A stretch of 64,000 nt of DNA from NCBI RefSeq assembly GCF_020360975.1, contig NW_025408679.1:682001-746000 (forward strand), read 5' to 3'. The notes beneath the pieces are model-generated. The model saw nothing but the letters and a program-made list of their open reading frames with translations, was not told where the DNA came from and searched no databases. Numbering within the stretch: position 1 is the first letter of the stretch; each line of letters begins with the position of its first letter. Positions 43,367 to 54,548 of the stretch are shown here, one piece after another. Both the position numbers and the translations under genes were made by a program. This DNA is from Hirsutella rhossiliensis (lineage: Eukaryota > Ascomycota > Sordariomycetes > Hypocreales > Ophiocordycipitaceae).

Positions 43367-46300
43367 GGTCCATGCCAAGTATCGCGTGCACGGTGGGAGA
43401 TGCGAGACGGTGCCGACCAGTGCAAAGGTAGCGAGCGCAAGAAGAGATGCGAAGCGACGAGCCCGGAGAAGGGGGAGAAGAGGCCGCACTCGCACCTACT
43501 CATTTGATATGCGCCGATGACGTTGAATCCGGCGAGCGTCTATTATTTTCCCCGTCTCGTCGAGTCGTGAGGTGAGCAAGTCAAGGATGTGTCTTAGGCA
43601 TATGGAGGCGAGGAGTGTCGGATGACAGAGGAGCGTCCAAACGGCAGGACAGGTGGCAACCAGCAGCAGCAGCAGGCAAGCAGGTGATTCGAAGTGGATA
43701 GTTGTGATTCGCAGCCTGGTTCGCAAGGCAGGCCCATCCCACTTTGACGGTCCGGTACGCCTCGCTGCTCCCTTTCTCAAACGCTGCGCGCCCTTGGACG
43801 GACTCGCAGACGCGCGGCTTCTCCAAAGGCTGCCAAAGACCAGGCCTGGCGGCAAATCGCAACAAGGCCCCGGGAGTACGACGATGGGCAGCGGCCGGGA
43901 CTCGGAAACCAACCAGGGAGCGACAAAGGCCGTGTACCGCTGTGCAACCTCGATCTGCGACACGCAGGCCGCGGACGAGGCATTGCATAGGAGAACCTGC
44001 TTGTGCGTACAAAGGGGAGTCCTGTCGACGTTTCCGAGCTTGCCTAAGCAGCCACTGGCTCTGGGAGTCAGGTGTGCTTTGAGTCTTGGGCGGACAAGGG
44101 AGACAGGGGATGGAGACGCTTACTTCTTACTCTTCCGGCCATCGAGGATCGGGGTCGTCGACTTTGCCCCGCGGTGGTTTGGGGTGCCAGGTCTCTCCCT
44201 ACAGCACGGCTGTAATGCGTCTGGCGTTCCGGCAGCGAGTGGCGGTAGCGGTGCTCGATGCTGGGGGCCAGGGTTACACCGGGCATGGGCTTGCTGTCAA
44301 TGAACTTGGTTCATGCCGCCTGCGAGCAGGCCAAACCGACAAACGACCTGATGTTAGTCGCCACACCAGCATAGAAGCTACCAAGTACTGCGTGAGGACT
44401 TGATACACGAACTCGTCCGTGGCTTGGTACCAAGATGGTGTGGCGCAAGTGACAGCGGGAAGCAGCAGAGAGGCAGCGGCACGAGGCCAGCTTGTGGAAA
44501 CGTCCTCGGCCTTTTCCGTCCACCTGCTTGCTTACCTCGCCTCGTTGACGGCAGCTCATCCCCGGTGACGGAGGTTTGGACGTGCTCCAGAGAACACGAA
44601 GGGAAAGCAGTACCAAACTTGGCCATTGCCCCAGCATCGGTATAGGGGCTTCAGGGGGCAATATTGGTGTAGATGCGTAGATGGTTGGCTAACGAGCAAG
44701 TCCGTTGCGCCGCTTACTGGGCAGTAGCGGGGAAAGATGGCTCGTGGTCAGTGACGCCGACGCAACTAAGCCTTGCTGAGACGTTTGCTCGCGGCACTTG
44801 TTGCCCCAGAGCTAACATGGCTGTCCGAAATCTGATCCCTGTGGAGCGTAGAATGCAGTGCGTGGGCACTAAAATGCAACGTCTTGACGCATGGTGAGGG
44901 CCGTGCCAGGGTTTGCAGCCTCTCCCTCCAAGCCGTGTTTCTCGCCGACCAAGATCATCGGGCGGGTTGATAGCCACCCACTCATGCTCGCAGCTGCTCT
45001 TGGCGAGGGTGTATGAACCGGCAAAAGGCATATGTCGCCTTGGCTGGCGGACCATGACGATGGTAACTGAGGTTGGACAGCAGCGCCGGATGTGTCGCCG
45101 GAACGCCGCCCGGCAGACAATTGCGCAACCGCAACAACCGCTCGAATAGTGGTTGACGGACGGACCAGAGTGACATTGACGCCAAGCAGTAAGTTGGTGT
45201 GCAGCCGCGAGAGGGTGGGCTCGCGCATGACAGCCAATCCCGTGGCGGCACCGGATCGCCTGACCTTGTCTCACCAGCCCTCCGTTGTGAGCACGGGTTC
45301 TCGTTCTTGTCTCTCCCGCCTCGTCGTTGCGCTCTGGGGTGGCCGACGTATCAGGATGCTCGTCGAACCTTGGGTGAGGACTAACACGGCTCGAGGCCGC
45401 TGACGGTGCGGGCGTTGATGCCATGGCAGTTGATGTCGCCAATTGGCTCGACGAGCTGGCGGCGTCTGCACTGCAAGACGCAGAGCACGGCACGCCACAC
45501 CTGTGGCTGTCAACAATAACGCCGATAGGCGCAGCGAGGACGCTCCACATGTTCGTTGCCCAATTCAATTGGAGGCGGCGGAGAGGGAGAGAAGAGAGCG
45601 AGGCCCGTTGCGGTTCGGTGGCGGCATCGGGCCCGGGGCGGGGAGGTGCCGTCGGCCAATGAAGACGTAATAACCCAAAGAAGAAGCCAAAGAAGAAGCC
45701 AAAGAAGAAGAAGAAGAAGAAGAGGCCAAGGCCAAAATCAGTGCGATCAAAGTCTTTGTATTACCCGATTGTTTCTGCCTAAGCGAGGCCATCGCCCGTC
45801 AGGCCCTGACCGCCCTTTTCAACAGGAGCCTCTTGCCGGTATTAGGCTCTTCTTCAAGTGCTCCTTCCCAGGCAACTGCCCTCAAATTTATGCACTATGA
45901 GTTGGCAGAAGACCCCGCTCCATCAACTGTCACCACTCCGACTCGAGGAGCTTTCCTGTCATCACCCATCCGTGACGCTGACGTTTGGTTGATGCCGATG
46001 TGCGGCACGACACCGTTCCACCGCGAGGGAGCCAATTCAACGCCGCGTCGCTGCCAGATCAATACCCCGAAGGCGCCTCATCCAGGCCACTGACGAAAAC
46101 CAATGCACGATGCGCGGACGATACGGCGACCACTCCTTTCGGACGCATATTGGAGAATATCCGGGACGAAACCTCCCTCAAGCGCGGGCTTAGAAGACAT
46201 CGTCTTCAATGACTTTGACGGTAGAAGCTGACAATGACAGGCCAAGCACGCTCTTCCATTCGCGACGCAGTTACATGACGCTGGCAGAGAGAGACGCATC

Positions 46301-46865
46301 GGTCATCAAGAAACACCGCCTGCATGCGAATGCGAGTCTGCCTGGCTCAAAGCTCAGATTGGACCACTTCACGGTTGCGTCTTGGCCGACCACCCTCCAG
46401 CCTCAATGCCTGAGCCAGTCGTCCTCGCTTAGGCGTACTGTACTCGGCCATGTCTACAACTGGCGATGCAGATCCAAGTTCCGATGCCTATCACGAAGCA
46501 CGGACATGGATAAGACAATGCCGAGCCGACCCCGCACTTCCAGACCCTTTCAGCATTCTCTTCTTCCCTGCCAATCCCGGCGTGGTGAGCATCACAATTG
46601 GATGACACTTCGGCTCTTTAGTCAGTGGCGTTTCATCCTAGCCGTTGCTGCCTGCAAGCTGAAGGTTGGACATCTTCATGGTGAGTCAAACCTCACGCAG
46701 AAGCTGAGGCGTGCAGAAATCATATATAATCCGCTCCTTCGTTCTTCCTAGCTGCCTCAACGGCTCTCAAGGTGGCAGAGATGATCCGTCGCATCTCAAC
46801 CGCCCTGATACCCAACCGTTGATGCGTCAGCCTTATCCTTCCTGTTCCGTCTCTCAGCTGTCATC
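43367..46865. other. 3.5-kb gap without a recognised gene
   Basis: No frame here resembles a known family. The longest are 43653-44303 (+, 216 codons), 44714-45568 (-, 284 codons) and 46209-46751 (+, 180 codons). They show little third-position bias and no domain. Near 45676 is an AAGAAGCC repeat. A fast-evolving or multi-exon gene cannot be excluded. Confidence 0.5.
45676..45724. repeat. AAG-rich short tandem repeat
   Basis: Three units of AAAGAAGAAGCC grade into a pure AAG/GAA triplet run. There is no coding frame around it. Confidence 0.85.
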
Positions 46866-47312
46866 ATGCCTCGCTTCATGTTTCTCATCAAAGCCGATGC
46901 CATGGCCGAGGCCGTCCAAGCCCATATCCCCGTCGACGTCTTCCAGACCATGACCAAGTTCAACGAGGACATGGCCGCCCAGGGCATTCTCCTCGCCGCA
47001 GAGGGCTTCCGTCCGACAGCCGTGGACGGCTACCGCGTCAAGTTCAGCTCGAGTACCCCGCCCGAGGTTGTCGACGGTCCGTTTGATGTCACCAAGGAGG
47101 ACCATGTGTGCGGCTTCTGGCTCGTCCAGACAAAAGATGCCCAGGAAGCCCTGGCATGGGCGAAAAAAGTTCCCTTTCCCCAAGGCGAACTCGTGGTACG
47201 CAGAATTGGCGATTGCGATGATCTGGGCGGCAGCTTTACGCAGGAATTGCGGAGCAGGGAGAAGACGCTCAGAGCCAAGCTTGAGGAGAACCGAAAGGCG
47301 GCGGGGATGTAA
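46866..47312 (+). CDS. YCII-related (DGPF-type) domain protein
   Basis: Single-exon, 148 residues. The N-terminus MPRFMFLIKAD is the first strand of the ferredoxin-like YCII fold. DGPFDVTKED (about 74-83) corresponds to the DGPFAETKE signature of this family. The family includes many small bacterial proteins, often beside ECF sigma factors, and a smaller set in fungi. Function is unknown; a degradative or monooxygenase-like role has been proposed for some YCII proteins. The C-terminal tail (LRSREKTLRAKLEENRKAAGM) is charged and helical. It is convergent with the PhiA-like gene, with stops about 320 bp apart. The single exon and bacterial-type family make horizontal origin possible, but composition alone does not show it. 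Confidence 0.8.
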   Translation: MPRFMFLIKADAMAEAVQAHIPVDVFQTMTKFNEDMAAQGILLAAEGFRPTAVDGYRVKFSSSTPPEVVDGPFDVTKEDHVCGFWLVQTKDAQEALAWAKKVPFPQGELVVRRIGDCDDLGGSFTQELRSREKTLRAKLEENRKAAGM

Positions 47313-47635
47313 CTTGACCAGGAATAAACAGGGGCTTAGATGTGGTCTGCCTACGAGTTACGGCGTTGCTTCGCCGGCCGGTTGCTTCGAGGGCATGGGT
47401 TTTATTACCGAGGAGGTGCGTTTACTATTGGCGAAAGTATCCAGTATTCTGCAGAGGAGAATGAGATGGTCTTTGCAAAGTGGGAATCCTGCGAGACGGG
47501 AAAGGCGGGGGTGGTAACGCCCATGTATTAAACACTAGTAGCGAAGCAATGAACTTTTCCCCGAGACCCCCATTGGTAGATTATGTCCTATGACCATGTC
47601 ACGAAGAATCCAAACTCTTTTCGACGGCACGCTCT
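47313..47635. other. Intergenic, convergent 3' regions
   Basis: 323 bp between convergent stop codons. A 63-codon frame (47340-47531) has no family features. Confidence 0.5.
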
Positions 47636-48264
47636 CTACTGACTGTACCTGCAGCGAACAGGGTTCTCGGACGGGAGGGTGCGGGCGGAAAAGCCCAGGC
47701 AACCTTTGTTGCCGCCAGGGGTGAGGTTATCGGTAGCAACCCAGACGGTCCAGGGGCCGTTCTTGGAGCCGGGGCAGGCAATGAGATTCTTGCCATTGAA
47801 GTTCAGATCGCCCGCCTTGTCGACTTTCCAGCCCTTGTCCTCGAAACGAGGGGGCAGGGGGCCATTGCCGCTGAGATAGCCGAGCTTGCCCTGGCCTAGA
47901 AGAAAACACTGTGGTCAGCAAGCAACCATGAAGCCAATATAAGAAAAGGGGTAGACGTACCCATGCCGGACCGGTCGACAAAGGCCTTCTGGACCGGTCC
48001 CTTGCCGGTGTACAAGTAGAGGACTTCGTCCTTGATGTAGAAGGTGGCCTCGGTCGGGGCCTTGGACTTGTCCTTGACCTCGCAAACGGCGTCCTGCTTC
48101 TGCGCGTTGAGGAAGATGTTGCTCTTGGAGGCGCTGACCTGACCGAAATGGATCGGGCTGGCGGAGCGCAGGGACATGATCTGGAACGGCTTGGACCCGG
48201 CCGGAGGGGCGGCGACGGCGGAGCCGGCAACGGCGAGAGAGGCGATGGCAGTGGACAGCTTCAT
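47636..48264 (-). CDS. PhiA-like secreted cell-wall protein
   Basis: Exons on the minus strand 48264-47961 and 47895-47636 (intron 65 bp); 187 residues. The first about 19 residues (MKLSTAIASLAVAGSAVAA) are a clear signal peptide. SLRSASPIHFGQVSAS follows the start motif of PhiA, a conidium- and phialide-associated cell-wall protein of Aspergillus. The C-terminal half keeps the NGKNLIACPG and NKGCLGFSAR segments, with paired cysteines. Family members are abundant in the wall or medium and are linked to conidiation; that role is by homology. A TATA-like ATATAAG lies about 145 bp upstream. It is convergent with the YCII gene and divergent from SET2. Confidence 0.85.
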
Positions 48265-48405
48265 GATGGCGAGACTGGTTGAGGGAGGGGGAAGGGGGGT
48301 TGTAGAGTGAGAGGGGCTGTGTGTAAGTGCAAGGCTGGCTTGCTGAAATGAGTATGAGGATGAGGATGAGATCCAAGCCCACAAACGGCGCGCAGTCTGG
48401 GCCTT

Positions 48406-48412
48406 CTTATAT
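48406..48412 (-). promoter_or_regulatory. Candidate TATA element of PhiA-like gene
   Basis: ATATAAG on the minus strand, about 145 bp upstream of the start codon. Motif and position only. Confidence 0.35.
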
Positions 48413-48872
48413 CTTTTGCCCACGGCTCATACAGCCGTCGAATGGTCTCGGGCAGCGCGTGGGCGGAGCGCCGGACAATACGAGGAAAAAGCAAGACCCT
48501 GGCTTGGCTTTGCAGCGCGCCTACACGAAGCCACCTGAGTGGCAGTGGAAAGAATGGGAAAACAAGGGGTGCGGCACGCCGGGGTAGGGTCCGGCATCTA
48601 TCTACAGCTTGCAGCCCGCACTCGGCCGCGGACCACTACGGGGCAGGGAATACTATAAAAAGAGGAGCGCAAACGTCATATATCGCGGAACGGAGGGCGT
48701 ATCGTTTGCGGGGCTGGGTCGGCGAGATGGCGATTGGTTATTGTGCGTACCAAGAAAGAAGTCTGGGCTGGGCTGGACCGGACGTTGGGTCGATGCCTTT
48801 TGGCCATTTAATTGAGGCGCCTGCAACTGTAAGCGGCCCGGTCTCTCGGGCCAAGGCAGATAGTCAAATCCA

Positions 48873-48917
48873 TCTCAGCCCGTGGCGTCTCAGCCCGTGG
48901 CGTCTCGGCCCGTGGCG
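48873..48917. repeat. 15-bp tandem repeat, 3 copies
   Basis: TCTCAGCCCGTGGCG occurs twice exactly, then once with one change (A to G at the fifth base). In frame it would read repeated PWRLS/G, but no gene is supported here. Confidence 0.9.
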
Positions 48918-49812
48918 CAGCGACTATCCAGGCCCAAGGCGGCGGCGGCCTCCCTATCTCTTCCCTGTGTTGTCGACGACGTCAAGGCTCCCTGTTTTGG
49001 AATTCTGGAAGCGATCGGCCGGACCGTGCTTCCAGCGGCAGCCGAGGGAGAAATACGAGGTCTCTGCAGCCTGTCTTGGGTCCGTCAAAGATGGGGCGCT
49101 TACCGGGAATCATTTTTCGTCCAGGCTGACACGTGTCTTCCAAGGCCAGCGCCAGAACGAGCTCACGAATAGTTCGTACTCTGCGGTGGACCGCAGGTGC
49201 GACAATGGCCGAGAATACGGCTGGACATTGGGCGACTGTCCCCGGTTCAGCTCGGAGGCGTCAGACAAAAATAACTCGGTCGCCGGCGCATGCCGTTGGA
49301 GGAAGAACCCTTGTTGGACGCACACAAAACAACACCCTTGAACGGGATTCTTGCAGTCTCCCCACTCCGGCTCCGGGCTTGACGTAGGCATTGGGCGGAT
49401 CATTGAGGGATATTGCTTGGCGCGAGCTGATGCACGCACGGGAGGACGTCGGCTGATTCCGCGATGACATTGGAACCACTTCCATCAAAATGCTAGCCCG
49501 TGGATTTTGATAGCCAGCGAACGATTCGAGTACAAGTACGGATAGCAAGCGAACCGTTGGCTCTGGGCGGCCTGACTCCGATGGGCCGTTTGGTCGCCTC
49601 GCGTTGCGGCGGCATCACATGCATGAGGCGTCCGCGCAGGCCGAGCGTACAGTACATACAGCAGGTATGATGTATGAGGCGAAGGTGGCATGTCGCTGGA
49701 TGCCAAGGAGTGTCGTCGCGGATGGGGTCGCGCTTCGTCATCTCGTATTTTGTGTGGGGAGAAGAGACGCCGTTCGTTTGACGGACCCACCCGGGCCTCT
49801 CCGGGGGATCTC

Positions 49813-49908
49813 AGTGTACGTAGGTACCCAAGTACAGTATGTAAGGTAGGTAGGTACGTACTCCGAATCCGTACACTGTGCTGTAGGTATCTAGGTACCT
49901 TGCACAGT
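49813..49908. repeat. GTAC/GGTA-rich tract
   Basis: About 95 bp dense in GTAC, GGTA and TAGGTA words, such as GTAAGGTAGGTAGGTACGTA. It has no fixed period. Similar words recur elsewhere between genes in this window. Confidence 0.6.
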
Positions 49909-50815
49909 AAAATGAGGTTACATAAGCAGATCATCTCCGCAGCTCTTCGCAGAGCCCGGGAAATTGAATGCCCGCGCCGGCTCCTTCTTGCCAAATCTGC
50001 CCTGAAGCCAAACCAGAGCTGATCGGCTCCCCACAGGCAGATGGACGGCCGGCATGCTGGGGCTGGAACCGTGAGTCTACGAGTATTCCGTCCTGGCCAT
50101 GGAACACCTGAAATTCAATCATCCCGCTATCCGTTCACTCCCCGGACGAGACGTGTTGTGCTGAGGTGCAGTGTGTGCTTTTTTCCCTTCCTCCTTTAGG
50201 GCTTTTCCCCCGGCGAGCAGCAGCGCAAGCCAAGGAGAAGCCTCGGCGCAGAGCCGACGAACGGTGTAGTTTGGGTCGACCACACTATTGGTCGACCCGT
50301 ACCCTCGTCAGCCAACTTTGCCCGTCGAGGGACTAGCCACGCGATAAGCCCTCTCTCGCCAGTGACCACTCCGTAATGTACAACAAATGCGCTCTACAGG
50401 CTCCGTCCTTGGCCTCGCCTCGCCATTAGCAACCTATCTGCCACTCAACTCATCTTTTCCATCGCGGGTGCAAGGCCACATGCACCCCGAAACCTAGCTT
50501 TTCATTCCTCCTCGCCCCGCCCCTCTCCTTTTTCCCCCTCTTTCTCCGTCTCCCCGTCCTCCGCGGCCGCGTCGTCGTCGACTTCGTCCTCACCGGCCCC
50601 GTCCCGGTCCTCCGCTCCCTCTGCCTCGCGCCTCCTTTTCCCTCGCCGCCTCCACATGCGCTGCTCCTCGCCTGCGCATCTGCTGCGTCTCGCCTTCCGC
50701 TGTAGCACCGCTGAGCTGCTTCCTCCGCCATCTCGCTCTCCACGCTCCTGTCGTCTCGACAACGCCCCGATCTCTGCCCCGACAAAAGACTCCGTCTGCG
50801 GAATCCAATGCTTCG

Positions 50816-53663
50816 ATGGACGATGACGAGCACGCACCGAGCAGGATGAGCAGGTTAAAGCTCCATGACAGCGCCATCAATGGCGCGCCCCCCGGCACCC
50901 ATCAACCCGCCGAATCCGCACCCCCCGACGCGCAAAATGGCTCCTTTCCGTCCCCCGACACGTCGCTCGACGGCCTCAAGTCTCGCAGCGACAGCGTCGA
51001 GACCCCTGGCTCGACCAAGCCCCTCCGTCCATCCCGCAAGGCCCCTCAGAAAGCGCCCGGCCGCGAGTCTCTGCTCTTTAGCCACCTGCCCGACGCTACC
51101 CCTCAGTCTTGCGAGACCTTCCAAGTGATCCCCGACTGCCTCTACGGATCCAAGCACCTGGGCTCCACGGACAACGATGCTCTCGACTGTGACTGTAGAG
51201 AAGAATGGCGTACGTACTCCCTCTGCCGTCCCTGCACGTCGCTCACACGCTAACCCGTCTCTCCGCAGGGGACGGTGAGAATTGTGCCTGCGACGAGGAT
51301 TCCGACTGCATCAACCGCGCCACCAAGATGGAGTGCAGTGCCAGCGCCGGCAACTGCAGCAACGGCTGCCAGAACCAGCGATTCCAGCGCAAGCAATGGG
51401 CCAACGTCTCCGTCATCAAGACGGACAAGAAGGGCTATGGCCTCCGCACCGACTCGGACCTCCACCCCCACGACTTCGTCTACGAGTACATCGGCGAGGT
51501 CATCAACGAGCCCACCTTTCGCCGCCGCATGCTGCAGTACGACCACGAAGGCATCAAGCACTTTTACTTCATGTCCCTCAACAAGAACGAGTTCGTCGAC
51601 GCCACCAAAAAGGGCAACCTCGGGCGTTTCTGCAACCACTCCTGCAACCCAAACTGCTACGTGGACAAGTGGGTGGTGGGCGACAAGCTCCGAATGGGCA
51701 TCTTCGCCCTGCGCACCGTCCGTGCCGGCGAGGAGCTCGTCTTCAACTACAACGTCGACCGCTACGGGGCCGATCCCCAGCCGTGCTACTGCGGGGAGCC
51801 AAACTGCGTCGGCTTCATTGGTGGCAAGACCCAGACCGAGCGTGCCACCAAGCTGCCCGCAGCTACCGTCGAGGCTCTTGGCATCGACGACGCTGATGGC
51901 TGGGACACGGCCGTCGCCAAGAAGCCTCGCAAGAAGCGGCCCGACGAGGATGACGAGGAGTATGTCAACAGCATCCAGCCGCGTAACTTGGACGAGGACG
52001 ACGCCCGCAAGGTCATGGCTGCCCTCATGCAGTGCAAGGAGAAGTGGATCGCCGTCAAGCTGCTGGAGCGCATCCAGCGCTGCGACGAGGAGCGCGCGAT
52101 CCATTGCGTGATGCGCATGCACGCCTATCAGATCCTCAGGACGACGCTCAACACCTTCCTCCAAGACCACAACGTGGTGTTGCAGGTGCTTGACATCTTG
52201 GACAAGCTGCCGCGCCTGACGAGAAACAAGATCCAAGACTCCAACATCGAGGCCGTGGTTGAGGGTTTGGCCGGCTCCGAGCACGAGGACGTCGCCTCCA
52301 AGTCGAAAAAGTTGCTCGACGACTGGAGCAGGCTCGAGGTGGCCTACCGCATCCGACGGCGCAAGGTCGACTCCAGCGCCCCCGTGCAAAACGTCTACGA
52401 AGACCGCCGAGGAGGTCAGGCTCGCGAGGAGGAGACGGCGCAGTCGACGCCCAAGACGGCGTCGCCGCGCACCCTTGATGCCCCAAAGGGCCCGCGCAGC
52501 AGCGTCCCGCAACGGAACAACTCTCTCTACTTCAACAACCAGAGGCAACGTCGGCAGTTCACCCCTCTGCCGGACGGCTGGTTCGCTGCCAAGGACGGGC
52601 GAGGCAACACCTACTTCTACACCAAGTCCGGCAAGACTACGTGGCAGCGCCCGAGCCATGCAGCTTCTGAATCCACGCAAAAGGGGCCGTCGAAAGCCAT
52701 GCAGGAACAGCTTGCGATCCAGAGCATCATTGACAAGGTCACCAAAGAAGGGACGCCGAAGCCGTCAGCTCCGCCGCCAAGAGAGTCTCTTGAGACGGTT
52801 TCGGTAGAGCCCAGAAAGGAGAAATGGCGGTCTCTGCCGCTCGACAAGCAGATGAAGATTTATGAGAACACTGTAAGCATCGCCCGCTGGGCGAGACGCA
52901 ACGAGCTTCTCTCGGCTAACGTGGGTTCTAGGTGTTCCCTCCCGTCAAACACGTGCTGAACAAATTCCTGAAGAAGCTTCCCAGGGAAGAGCTGAAGCGG
53001 CTGGGCAAAGACATTGCCAAGAAGCTTGTCGCGTCGGATTACAAGAACAAGAGAGTCGGGGACCCGACTGCCGAGCTCACCGAGAAGCAGGTGCTGAAGA
53101 TCAAGAAGTTCGTGTCGGATTTTTTGAATCGCGCAGTCGAAAAGTACGAAGCCCACAAAAAGAATAAGGCGTCGAGGGAGAATGCAGCTTCGGACGAGGG
53201 GGCAGGTGCTGGCGGCGAACGGGGCGAAATGTCTCGGGCAGACCCAGACGCCAGTAGCGGCAGTGCGGGCGACGCTTCGACGCCCAAGGAGGGGGTAACA
53301 ACGGGGGATGCCGCCGATGACGCTGTTCTCGACGACGTTGACGCCGATTCACCCGGCAGCCAGGACCGCAAGCGAAAGCGCGAGCCAGACTTGGCAGACT
53401 CGACGGACGCGACTCCATCTGAGAGCCGGGATCTGAAGAGACTCAAGGACGAGGAAGCGAGCCCTCCGCCCCCTCCACCGCCGCCGCCCGAGTCGGCCCC
53501 GGAAGACGAGATGACGGACGTGCAGCGAGCTTTCCGAGAGCAGGAAGAAGCCCTCGTTCGAGAGAATGAGGAAGCGCAGAGGCTAGAAGACGAAGCCAAC
53601 AAGAGCAAGATGCTGGAGGACGCGGGCGAGGCAGTATGCAAGGACATACCCCTGGCTGCTTGA
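50816..53663 (+). CDS. set2: Histone H3 lysine-36 methyltransferase Set2
   Basis: Methylates H3K36 behind elongating RNA polymerase II, helping to repress cryptic transcription. Exons 50816-51209, 51269-52872, 52932-53663 (introns 59 and 59 bp); 909 residues. Domains in order: AWS (from CDCREEW near 127 through [12 protein letters not shown]), SET (about 175-292, with [18 protein letters not shown] at 254-261 and GEELVFNYN) and post-SET (CYCGEPNC at 304-311). Then come a helical linker, a WW domain (about 564-593, LPDGW to TTWQRP) and the SRI domain that binds phosphorylated Pol II CTD (about 655-765, [20 protein letters not shown]). The tail is acidic and Pro-rich with a nine-proline run. 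The second intron falls exactly before the SRI block. Start chosen as the first ATG of the frame. Confidence 0.95.
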
Positions 53664-54548
53664 TGTGGGTGCGACATTTCCCGAGTGGCCGTTTGAGCGG
53701 ACAAAGCCGCCTTGCTGGGGCATCGATAGCAGGGCGGCCACTCGGAGGCTGAAGCGAATAGTGATGCTCGACGCGCGGGGCAAGGCAAAAAAATTCCTGG
53801 AGTTTATGGCTATAGAAGACGAAGATGGAGGGTCCGCTACAACGGTTGTTTGTACCTTATTACCAGGAGGGGGCTGCGTGAGCATATAAGACCCGGGGGG
53901 GTCGGCCGTTTATTTTTCATACTTCTCGGGGTCGAGCCGGGAAGGGGGCCAATACTGAGGGCACTGTACCATATGGCATTTTGCTTTGCATTTTTCTTTC
54001 TTCTATCCTCTCGCACCCATTTTTCTCCCTGGCTTCCGTCGAACGCTCGTCGCCGTGGCATTGCTCCCGGCGGTGGTTGAGAAACGGGACCGAGTGGTCA
54101 CTTGCAACAGCCTCAGTGGGCGGCGGGGCAGAGGCCGGGGCCAGGCTGAGCTTAGCATCCACTGGCCGGGGCGGACGGCATCTGGTGTCGCGTGACCGGC
54201 AAGTCATTCCCCTCGGCGATATGCCGTCGGGCGAGAGGCGGGAGAGGGAGCTTCCGAGACAGACAGACAAATACCTGTCTGTGCGTGCCGTGCGCATTCA
54301 CTGCTGTGGACTTTTTTTTTGGTTTTGTGTGTTCCGGGACGGAGGGAGCGCGGCCAGTCAAGGCGCGCGTGTCCCGACGACGAAATTCAGCCTTACTGGG
54401 GGATAGAATATACATGTATATCATGGCTAGAATACTTAAGCGTTTGTTATGACCTTTGCAGAACTCCTAACGCCATGCGCCATGCCATGCCATGCCTTAC
54501 CTCGACAAACAAAGGTCGCCAAGTGACGTCGACCGGGGGGGTTTTCAC
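53664..54548. other. Intergenic, convergent 3' regions of set2 and bmt5
   Basis: 885 bp. No supported gene. A T-run lies at 54308-54317; ATACATGTATATCA sits near 54410. Confidence 0.5.

Larger units (their letters stand above)
48265..50815. other. Divergent promoter region, PhiA-like and SET2
   Basis: 2.55 kb. Includes a 15-bp triple repeat and a GTAC-rich tract, listed separately. A 299-codon plus-strand frame (48442-49341) has no family features, is compositionally ordinary, and is not called. Confidence 0.55.

Noticed and set aside
43653..44303. 216-codon plus-strand frame
   Set aside because: No recognisable domain or signal, overlaps shorter frames on both strands.
44714..45568. 284-codon minus-strand frame
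   Set aside because: Longest unassigned frame, but weak third-position bias, rare residue mix (many His, Cys, Arg) and no domain. Kept only as a possibility in the gap entry.
48442..49341. 299-codon plus-strand frame
   Set aside because: Contains the 15-bp triple repeat, no domain, no bias expected of a gene.
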